Assembly: GCA_903832665.1 (NCBI GenBank)
Contig: CAILCG010000016.1
Coordinates: forward strand, 1-64,000
DNA from: an uncultured Methanomicrobiales archaeon
GTDB taxonomy: Archaea; Halobacteriota; Methanomicrobia; Methanomicrobiales; Methanospirillaceae
Direction of reading: 5' to 3'
Length of the DNA stretch: 64,000 nt
Part shown: positions 57,582 through 64,000 of the stretch, in pieces
Numbering within the stretch: position 1 is the stretch's first letter
How the letters are laid out: every line of letters begins with the position of its first letter
The notes under the pieces: generated by a model
The model's input: only the letters and a program-made list of their open reading frames with translations
Database searches by the model: none
Told to the model about the DNA's origin: nothing
Made by a program: the position numbers and the translations under genes

Positions 57582-58859
57582 ATGCTTGACATCAGGTTCG
57601 TTAGGGCCAGCCCGGATGCAGTAAAGGCAGATCTCAAAAAACGCAATGATACGGAAAAACTCGCCTGGGTTGACGAGTTGCTCAAAAAAGATGCCCGGTC
57701 CCGGGAACTCAAGGGCGAGACCGATGTACTCCGCCAGCGACGCAATACCATCGCCCGCGAGATCAATGCCGCACGAAAAGCCGGCCAGGATCCCGCTGCC
57801 CTGATGGCTGAAGCTGCCAGCCTCCCCCAGAAGATCAAAGAGTGTGACACCGAACAGGAAGAGAACGCGGCAACGATCCGGTCGTACCTGATGCGCCTGC
57901 CCAACATCCTTCATGAAAGTGTTCCCTTTGGGAAAGATGATACCGAAAACGTGGAGATCAAGCGGGTAGGAACCCCCCGGGACTTTGACTTCGAGATCCG
58001 GAACCACGGCCAGCTCGCGACCGACATGGGTTGGGCGGATTTTGAACGAGCCACCAAGATCTCCGGGGCCGGCTTCTATTTCTTAAAAGGGAGTCTTGTC
58101 CTGCTCGACCTGGCACTCCAGCGCTATGCCCTTGACCTGCTGGCAAAGAAAGGATACATCCCGGTCATTCCCCCCTATATGATCAACCGGGCTTCCTACG
58201 AGGGAGTCACGGACCTTGGGGATTTTGAGAAGGTGATGTATAAGATCGATGGCAATGATGCCTACCTGATTGCCACCAGCGAGCATCCCATCGGCGCCAT
58301 GTACCAGGACGAGATCTTTGAAGAGAAGGATCTCCCCCTCAGGCTTGCCGGCATCTCACCCTGCTTCCGGCGCGAGATTGGTGCGCACGGGCTTGATACA
58401 AAAGGCCTGTTCCGAGTCCACCAGTTCACGAAAGTCGAGCAGTTTGTCTTCTGCAAACCCGAGGATTCCTGGAAGATTCACGAGGAACTTCTTGCAAACG
58501 CTGAAGAGATATTCCAGAACCTGGGACTGCCGTACCATGTTGTCAACATCTGTACAGGCGATATCGGTAACGTTGCGGCAAAGAAATATGACATCGAAGT
58601 CTGGATGCCCCGGGAGAAGGCCTACAAGGAGGTAGTCTCCTGTTCCAACTGCACATCGTACCAGGCAGTCCGGCTCAACATCAAGGTGAGGGACAAGAGC
58701 GAATTTGAGCTCAAGCAGCACATCCACACGCTGAACTCCACTGCGATTGCAACTTCGCGCGTTATGCGTGCAATTCTTGAGAACTTCCAGGAAGCGGATG
58801 GCCGGGTCATGGTCCCTCCCGTGCTCCGTCCCTACATGAATGACCTGGAATATCTCTGA
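57582..58859 (+). CDS. serS: Seryl-tRNA synthetase
   Basis: A 425-residue class II synthetase of the common bacterial/eukaryal-like type, not the rare archaeal SerRS. The N-terminal coiled-coil arm (about 1-105) contacts the long arm of tRNA-Ser; the catalytic core has motif 2 in ISPCFRREIGAHGLDTKGLFRVHQF and motif 3 in LNSTAIATSRVMRAILENFQ. It charges tRNA-Ser (and tRNA-Sec where present) with serine. Start by AAGGGG about 9 nt upstream. Single gene. Confidence 0.95.
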   Translation: MLDIRFVRASPDAVKADLKKRNDTEKLAWVDELLKKDARSRELKGETDVLRQRRNTIAREINAARKAGQDPAALMAEAASLPQKIKECDTEQEENAATIRSYLMRLPNILHESVPFGKDDTENVEIKRVGTPRDFDFEIRNHGQLATDMGWADFERATKISGAGFYFLKGSLVLLDLALQRYALDLLAKKGYIPVIPPYMINRASYEGVTDLGDFEKVMYKIDGNDAYLIATSEHPIGAMYQDEIFEEKDLPLRLAGISPCFRREIGAHGLDTKGLFRVHQFTKVEQFVFCKPEDSWKIHEELLANAEEIFQNLGLPYHVVNICTGDIGNVAAKKYDIEVWMPREKAYKEVVSCSNCTSYQAVRLNIKVRDKSEFELKQHIHTLNSTAIATSRVMRAILENFQEADGRVMVPPVLRPYMNDLEYL

Positions 58860-59051
58860 TTTTCCGGGCTTTTTCCGACGTTTTGCAACAAAAAATCCAT
58901 TGAACGGGGACTGGAAAAATCCCCGGGAAATATTCACCGGGTGGCACACAATTGTGCCCAGATTCATCCGGGTTTTTTTATTCAGATTCCATGTTTTTTT
59001 GCAAATCCTTATTTTCTGCAAATCACCTAGATATAATTAAGAAGGGGTTGT

Positions 59052-60704
59052 ATGGGTATTCCGGAATTATATCACGATGAGACAATTATCCTCCAGGCTC
59101 ATAATATCAAAGTCAAGTCAGTTGTCTTTGATGCAGTTCTGACAAATAACCGGCTGATTCTTATTGATAGCAAGAAGGGCCTCATACCGCCACAGGAGAT
59201 ACTGCTTCCCGCGATCAGTACTGTCGACGGCGGCGAAAATGCAATCCGTGACCCGATACTCACTTTCACGATCATTGCCAAAGGCAGCACGGCGCGACAG
59301 ATGATTCTGACATTCCCCCGGGAAGCCAGCGGGGAGCGGCGCAGGGAACGGGATGACTGGTTAAAGGAGCTCAAAGAACGGATCGGATCATTTGATCATG
59401 CAACCATTGTTCCTGAAACACCGGTACCGGAACCCGTGTACCATGCGGAAATTACTCCCCCACCCTATCCGGATGTCTCCGGCTCATCATCCCAGAAAAA
59501 GAAGATCGATATTGTCCGGCCCAAGAGAAGCATCATAGATTCCGTGCCGGCCATGCCCCGTCCGGTAGAAACCACGTCCCTTCCCGTTGGTTCATTCTGC
59601 TCCCGGTGCGGCAACCGGGTTCCTCCGGAATCCGTATTCTGTAACCGGTGCGGGACACCGGTTGCCAGCTCAACAGAACCAGCAGCCACGAACCCCCCGG
59701 CAACTCCCCCGACACCACCCGCGCCTATACCATCAGCGGTTCCCCAGGTGCAGATACCAACCCCCCACGTCTTTGGTCTTGGCGGGGAGCGCAAGGAGCG
59801 GACTCTTGAAGAGGTCATCCACTCGATAGAACCCCTGATTGAAGATTCGGTGCCGCGCCGCAGTGAGCCGGCCCCGCTGGTCCCCCGCCAGTACCCCGCA
59901 CCCCCACCAATTATAGAGACGCCCGCAGCAGTTGAGACACCTGCGGAGGTTCCCGCTGCAGAACCAGCCGCTCCTGCCGTGCCGGGCGAACCAGCCCCGG
60001 TGACTGCCGAGACTACCGGTATTCCGCCTTCAATACCGGCAATCCCGCCATTACCTCCGGTAATGCCACCCCGGCCATCCGGCAAACGGAAATATGTTGC
60101 CATTGCGATGGTTGCGATCGTCATCCTGATAGCCATCGTGGGCATTGTCGTTCTTCCGAATTTCGCAGGAACTACCCCGGATGCAACCGTGACTCCCCCA
60201 ACGATCACCACTGCTCCAACCGTCATCACAACGGTTCCCACCCCCGTTAAGACCCCTGCGCCGGTCGTGACAACTCCCGAAGTAACCCTGACGCCCACGC
60301 CAAAACCGCAGGCTGCGATTCCACCCAATGGCGTCTGGTTACGCGTGACGTACCCGGGTAAGTTTGATGGCACCTACGGCACTCCCGGCGGCCAGACACC
60401 CGTTGGGGAAAGAAATACCGGTGATCAGTTCTTCATGGTTTCAACCATTGACGGCCCGGTTGTGGCATCCATCCAGAAACTGGATGGTTCCTCTGACGAA
60501 CTCGTTATTACCGTGTACAAAAATGGTATAGCAATGGATCACAAGTCTACCACCGCACCCAAGGGGACCATTGATTTCCAGGTAGACCTGAGACCCGCCG
60601 TATTACCCACTACTGCTGCACCTCAGACCCCGGTTCCCACCATCACTTCTGTTGAAACCACTCCGGCTGCGAATCCCTCCGTGAATTCAACAGAAACGGT
60701 GTAG
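59052..60704 (+). CDS. PH-like/zinc-ribbon protein with outside domain
   Basis: A 550-residue membrane protein. Domain order: bacterial-type PH-like domain (about 1-115, LYHDETIILQAHNIKVKSVVF...), a double zinc ribbon (FCSRCGNRVPPESVFCNRCG, about 180-205), a long Pro/Ala-rich region (about 210-345), a single helix (YVAIAMVAIVILIAIVGIVV, about 352-371), a Thr/Pro-rich linker, and an exported beta domain (GVWLRVTYPGKFDGTYG onward to about 520) with a Thr/Pro-rich end. The same type of exported end domain occurs in several methanogen membrane proteins. Function is unknown; the layout suggests sensing across the membrane. Confidence 0.8.
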   Translation: MGIPELYHDETIILQAHNIKVKSVVFDAVLTNNRLILIDSKKGLIPPQEILLPAISTVDGGENAIRDPILTFTIIAKGSTARQMILTFPREASGERRRERDDWLKELKERIGSFDHATIVPETPVPEPVYHAEITPPPYPDVSGSSSQKKKIDIVRPKRSIIDSVPAMPRPVETTSLPVGSFCSRCGNRVPPESVFCNRCGTPVASSTEPAATNPPATPPTPPAPIPSAVPQVQIPTPHVFGLGGERKERTLEEVIHSIEPLIEDSVPRRSEPAPLVPRQYPAPPPIIETPAAVETPAEVPAAEPAAPAVPGEPAPVTAETTGIPPSIPAIPPLPPVMPPRPSGKRKYVAIAMVAIVILIAIVGIVVLPNFAGTTPDATVTPPTITTAPTVITTVPTPVKTPAPVVTTPEVTLTPTPKPQAAIPPNGVWLRVTYPGKFDGTYGTPGGQTPVGERNTGDQFFMVSTIDGPVVASIQKLDGSSDELVITVYKNGIAMDHKSTTAPKGTIDFQVDLRPAVLPTTAAPQTPVPTITSVETTPAANPSVNSTETV

Positions 60705-61076
60705 GATTCGATTCATTCTTTTTTTCTGTAGTTTTCCAATCCAAAGGATGAACCATCAAAACGAATTATTGGGAAATTCTTCCCGGATTGTTTACCAAAC
60801 TAATCTGATTTTCTTATGGGTCCGTTTTCCTATCCGGGAAATGAACAGACCTTCATGACTGCCACCATCCTGCAGGGTTCGATGCAATCCTTCATGAGCG
60901 CAAAAGAACGGGAGAATATCCATTCTATTGTGATGCCCCCTGGCTGCCAGTTAGGGAATGCAAAAACAAATTTACGGAGCCAGGGGAATTTTCCCGGAGA
61001 TTTTTTCTCAAATTCACAATGGTTATCTGTCCTAATTTCTTAAAAATACATTAACTGATTTTTCCGGAGAATTTAT
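60705..61076. other. Intergenic, no gene seen
   Basis: A 372-bp stretch. The first part has a T-run that may terminate the upstream gene. One 75-codon open frame starting with ATG 60816 lacks a ribosome-binding site and recognisable motif. The right end carries CCGGAGAA, the ribosome-binding site of the next gene. Confidence 0.5.
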
Positions 61077-61364
61077 GTGTCAGAATTAAAATCACCGCTT
61101 GCCCGGCTTGTAGTATTCATGGTCTGCCTGTCAATCGCCGGGGCCCTTGGTGCGGGGAAATACTGGTATGCATTGGATCGCCAGTCTCCGGATGCCTTCA
61201 GCGTTCCGACCAATGAGGTAGACATCTATTGCATGAATGATTGCCAGTTCAATGCCGAATGGTGCTCGAACTCCTGCGGGCTCCCCGACGATCCGGACTT
61301 TGGTTCATGTTCGGACCGATGCCTGAATGAGCTGGAGACCTGCGAGACACGGTGCGGGTTCTAG
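61077..61364 (+). CDS. Small Cys-rich exported protein
   Basis: A 95-residue protein with an N-terminal signal/anchor helix (LARLVVFMVCLSIAGALGA) and a mature part with eight regularly placed cysteines (IYCMNDCQFNAEWCSNSCG, then CSDRCLNELETCETRCG). The CxxxC pairs look like two disulfide-clamped helical hairpins, a pattern of small secreted disulfide-rich proteins. It starts at GTG 61077 with CCGGAGAA about 7 nt upstream. No family recognised. Confidence 0.75.
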   Translation: MSELKSPLARLVVFMVCLSIAGALGAGKYWYALDRQSPDAFSVPTNEVDIYCMNDCQFNAEWCSNSCGLPDDPDFGSCSDRCLNELETCETRCGF

Positions 61365-61423
61365 ATATTCGTTATTTTTTTTTTTTTAGCGGAATCAATG
61401 CATTTTTTTCCGAAGGAATCATA

Positions 61424-61570
61424 ATGCCAGATCCAAAAAATCACCACTCACCCGAACAGGATTATTCACCGGCATTTCATTTTGCTGACCGTAGCGGTTT
61501 ACACCATAATTCCCATGCCCGGAACACTGTGGGTGATGGCGGCTTGTCCGGCATTACGAACAGTTTTTGA
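61424..61570 (+). CDS. 48-residue ORF, doubtful
   Basis: ATG at 61424 with GAAGGA about 7 nt upstream, encoding a His-rich hydrophilic peptide (DPKNHHSPEQDYSPAFHFAD). No hydrophobic part and no known motif. It follows the Cys-rich gene by 59 bp. The ribosome-binding site is the only support, so this may not be a gene. Confidence 0.3.
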   Translation: MPDPKNHHSPEQDYSPAFHFADRSGLHHNSHARNTVGDGGLSGITNSF

Positions 61571-61642
61571 CAGGCCGGATCAACGATGAGACCAAGGCGG
61601 AAAAATCCAGAACAGAGCATCGCAATAATGCTCGAAAAAGAA

Positions 61643-61717
61643 TGCTGCTATGGGGATTCGAACCCCAGTCGCGGGCGTGAAAGGCCCGCATGATTGGCCG
61701 GACTACACTATAGCAGC
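61643..61717 (-). tRNA. tRNA-Glu (TTC anticodon)
   Basis: On the minus strand the acceptor arms GCTGCTA and TAGCAGC pair fully with A73 after them. The anticodon stem CGGGC/GCCCG encloses CTTTCAC, giving anticodon TTC. The T-arm reads TGGGGTTCGAATCCCCA. It is 75 nt long, has no intron, and CCA is not encoded. A TATTTATAA-type box A lies about 30-38 bp upstream (61747-61755 on the plus strand). Confidence 0.96.
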
Positions 61718-62027
61718 AAAGTTGCTCTCTATAATTACCCTGCGACTTATAAATAGATTATGGAGAAACGGGCAGTTTTTTCCCGGATCTCAGTATCCTG
61801 CAGGGTTGAACGCATCTTTTTACCTGCATTCGAGGGGATCAAAAACCTGTTAAATCGTCTTTTTTTATTCTTGAACAATTCAAAATTTTTAAATGGGATT
61901 GCAATTAATTAAACCATGACCGGGAAGGATTTTCGGGTATTTCCGGAGAGAACCGGGAGCCTGATACCAGAAAAAATGAAAAAAATACTATTTTTTTCAT
62001 ATAGGCATAAAAAAAAGTGAGCAGATA
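61718..62027. other. Divergent promoter region
   Basis: A 310-bp stretch between tRNA-Glu (minus) and the REC-PAS gene (plus). It holds the tRNA box A and AT-rich stretches such as TTTTTAAATGG near 61888 that may be the promoter of the signalling gene. No gene. Confidence 0.5.
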
Positions 62028-64000
62028 ATGTCAGCAACGCAGCCGAATACATCCCCAATTTCACTACTGTGCGTGGATGATGATATCTGGATCCTGGATG
62101 CCCTCAAAAAATATTTTGATCATGAACCGGATATCGCTCTCCACACCAGCACTTCGGCTGTAGAAGCACTCAATCTCCTCAGTTCCCGGCATTTCGATGC
62201 GGTCATCTGTGACTATTCCATGCCGAACATGGATGGCATTGCATTACTGCGGGAGATCCGGTCCCGGGGAAATGATGCAATATTTATTATTTTTACCGGG
62301 AAGCGTCTCGCACACGTGGCAATTGAGACCCTGAACAGCGGAGGGGATTACTACCTGCAGAAGGGTGTCAATATCATCAGCGAGCTCCCCAAAGTTGTTG
62401 GCTACATACGAAGTCACCGGAACAACGATCATGCCGGAGACATTTCCCCCGCCACAGACAATCCGTTTCACCGGCTGGTGGAAAACCAGTTCGATCCTGT
62501 CTGCTGTTTTGACAGGGATGGGGAGATCCGGTATGCCAACAAGTCGTTTAAACGGGATATTGCACCGGAAATGCGTGAGGGGGAGGTTAGTGATTTTTTT
62601 TCATCCATACCAGAAAATGAGCGTGAAGGGCTCCTCATACATTTAAAATCCCTTTCCCTGCTCAATCCCAATGCCCATATCGAGCACCAGATCCGCATCC
62701 ATGACGGCTCATTGAAACAATACTTGTGGAATTACCGTGCGATTGGCGATGAATCCGGTGAGATCACCGGATACACTGCGCAGAGAATCAATCTTTCCGA
62801 CAGGGTCCGTCTCTCCCCTCCTGTCCTGCTTTCAACCCCCGGTTCCGATACGGAAGCAGAAGTATCGACCCCGGAAGTGTCTTCCCCGGAGCCCGGGATC
62901 CCTGTACCGGTAAAAAAAGGAGAAGAAACCCTGGACTATTTTACCGATCTTGCAGCTTCTGTTGAACATGTCCAGTACCCGATATTTGCCATTGACCGGA
63001 CCGGGAAGATCGTTGTATGGAACCGGGCGATTGCTGACATGACCGGGGTCAAGGCCGGAGAAATAATCGGCAGGGGCGATCATGCGTATTCCCTTGCCAT
63101 CTATGGCGATAAACGAGCCATGCTGATCGATTATATCTTCGATCCGCCAGAGGAGCATGAACTCAAAAAGACCCTGGGAATAACCCGCGAAGGGGATTCA
63201 TTCACCGGGGATCTCGAAACCGTCATGATCCACGGAAAGATGGTACTGCTCTGGAGCAAGGGAGCGGCAATCTTCGGTCCGGAGGGTGAGACAATTGCTG
63301 CAGTCCAGTCGATCCTTGTCAGCGACGGGCAGGCTGAGAAAAACAGCGATGAGCGTGCGGAGCACGAGCACTATATCGGGGGAATCTCGAGCGTCATCCT
63401 CAAGGTTACTAGCGGGGGAATGGGTGGGGCGATTGGATCCACGACCGGGGGTTATGGGGTATATGCCACCAGCAAGAGACTCTTTGTGATCCATAACCCG
63501 ACACCGGAGGACCGGCGCAATGATCTGATCCAGTTCGGGACATTTGTCATCGACGAACTCTTCGGGATCAATATCGATATCCGCCCCCGATCTATCGAAG
63601 AACTGGAAGCACACAAGGTGTTTGAGGTATGGAGAACGAATATCTCCAGTATTGAACTGAAGAAACCCCGGCTTCTTGCCGGATACCTTATCCTTAAAAC
63701 AGTGAACGGTGAGTCGTTCCGGGTCTATGTCGACAATAACAGGGCCTTTGTCCACCTTGAACAGCTCTTCAGGATGTTCTACCCGGAACTTCTCGTACCC
63801 ACTGCACCGGGAGCTCCCGATAAAGACCTGGTCTGGCTCGATGAGATCCATTCATATGATCTCGTAGGTAATTTCGCAATCGATGACCCTCTTGAAAATA
63901 TCGGCACCAGGGCAGATAATATCCCCGCAGCACTAAAAACACCCCACGCATCCATTGCCAGACCTGCCAGCGGGACAAAACGCACATGGGACGATCTTGC
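62028..64000 (+). CDS. REC-PAS signalling protein, right end cut off
   Basis: An open frame from ATG 62028 runs off the window after 657 codons. Domain order: response-regulator receiver (about 13-130; LLCVDDDIWIL, phosphoacceptor Asp 62 in VICDYSMPNMDG, and a Lys in YYLQKG), a first PAS domain (about 145-250, DPVCCFDRDGEIRYANKSF), an acidic Pro-rich linker, a second PAS domain (about 310-430, YPIFAIDRTGKIVVWNRAI), and a C-terminal beta-rich part (about 450-590, SSVILKVTSGGMGGAIG...). No histidine kinase motif appears before the edge. It is part of a two-component network, probably cytosolic. Product may be much longer. Confidence 0.88.
   Translation, partial: MSATQPNTSPISLLCVDDDIWILDALKKYFDHEPDIALHTSTSAVEALNLLSSRHFDAVICDYSMPNMDGIALLREIRSRGNDAIFIIFTGKRLAHVAIETLNSGGDYYLQKGVNIISELPKVVGYIRSHRNNDHAGDISPATDNPFHRLVENQFDPVCCFDRDGEIRYANKSFKRDIAPEMREGEVSDFFSSIPENEREGLLIHLKSLSLLNPNAHIEHQIRIHDGSLKQYLWNYRAIGDESGEITGYTAQRINLSDRVRLSPPVLLSTPGSDTEAEVSTPEVSSPEPGIPVPVKKGEETLDYFTDLAASVEHVQYPIFAIDRTGKIVVWNRAIADMTGVKAGEIIGRGDHAYSLAIYGDKRAMLIDYIFDPPEEHELKKTLGITREGDSFTGDLETVMIHGKMVLLWSKGAAIFGPEGETIAAVQSILVSDGQAEKNSDERAEHEHYIGGISSVILKVTSGGMGGAIGSTTGGYGVYATSKRLFVIHNPTPEDRRNDLIQFGTFVIDELFGINIDIRPRSIEELEAHKVFEVWRTNISSIELKKPRLLAGYLILKTVNGESFRVYVDNNRAFVHLEQLFRMFYPELLVPTAPGAPDKDLVWLDEIHSYDLVGNFAIDDPLENIGTRADNIPAALKTPHASIARPASGTKRTWDDL

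Noticed and set aside
59465-60373. 302-codon minus-strand open frame rich in Gly/Val/Thr
   Set aside because: It mirrors the Pro/Ala/Thr-rich linker of the plus-strand PH/zinc-ribbon gene; low complexity only.
60816-61043. 75-codon plus-strand open frame
   Set aside because: No ribosome-binding site, no family pattern, no clear coding bias; possible but unsupported.

Overview
The window reads as a chromosomal segment of a methanogenic archaeon, most likely of the order Methanomicrobiales (Methanoregula-like; the genus is an inference, not proven). The main evidence is a complete archaeal CO dehydrogenase/acetyl-CoA synthase operon (cdhA-B-C-D-E), Sep-tRNA:Cys-tRNA synthase, an F420H2-oxidase-type flavoprotein (FprA), an archaeal ACT-domain regulator, tRNA genes without encoded CCA, and TATA-like boxes upstream of genes. 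Most genes are GC-balanced to GC-rich. Two stretches stand out as foreign or decayed: the AT-rich block at 26.5-31.8 kb and the debris at 41.3-44.3 kb.

Layout. 0-11.5 kb: thioredoxin-fold protein, aldehyde dehydrogenase, YkgJ-like Cys-cluster protein, the tRNA-dependent cysteine gene pscS behind a 60-residue helical ORF, ammonium transporter, a two-domain PPK2, ThiI, a two-gene DUF2150 operon and a lipoprotein. 11.5-18 kb: tRNA-Leu with a decayed second copy, ACT regulator, hemA plus precorrin-2 dehydrogenase (tetrapyrrole/F430 supply), tRNA-Gly, and a MarR regulator followed by a bacterial-type Lon protease that share an operator-like palindrome. 18-26.4 kb: NapH-like ferredoxin with a small secreted Cys protein, fprA divergent from an ArsR-HTH/V4R regulator across a nested inverted-repeat operator, a GIDE-like/LemA pair, and PreA plus uracil permease. 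26.4-34.2 kb: an accessory region with a SIR2-like gene broken at three poly-A tracts, coupled to an intact 1348-residue STAND-like NTPase (a candidate two-gene anti-phage module), then 1.5 kb of hairpin-rich DNA and a DUF433/DUF5615 toxin-antitoxin-like pair between two copies of a direct repeat. 34.4-45 kb: membrane HTH regulator, PrsW-like protein, amino-acid permease, tandem 240-bp repeats, a truncated PEGA surface protein joined to another gene fragment, 2.7 kb of decayed coding DNA, and a methyltransferase.

46-56.7 kb: the minus-strand acetyl-CoA operon, in order two CooC-type nickel ATPases, cdhA, cdhB, cdhC, cdhD, cdhE and a RACo-like corrinoid reactivator. Together they encode nickel loading, CO2 reduction to CO, the corrinoid methyl carrier, acetyl-CoA assembly and repair of oxidised cobalt. 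57-64 kb: further copies of the dispersed repeat, seryl-tRNA synthetase, a PH/zinc-ribbon membrane protein, a small Cys-rich exported protein, tRNA-Glu, and a large REC-PAS signalling protein that runs off the right edge.

The strongest candidates for new biology are the SIR2/STAND module with its inactivated effector, the dispersed repeat family with a covarying hairpin, the small ORF coupled to pscS, and the MarR/Lon operator pair. No CRISPR array, transposase, integrase or rRNA gene was seen.
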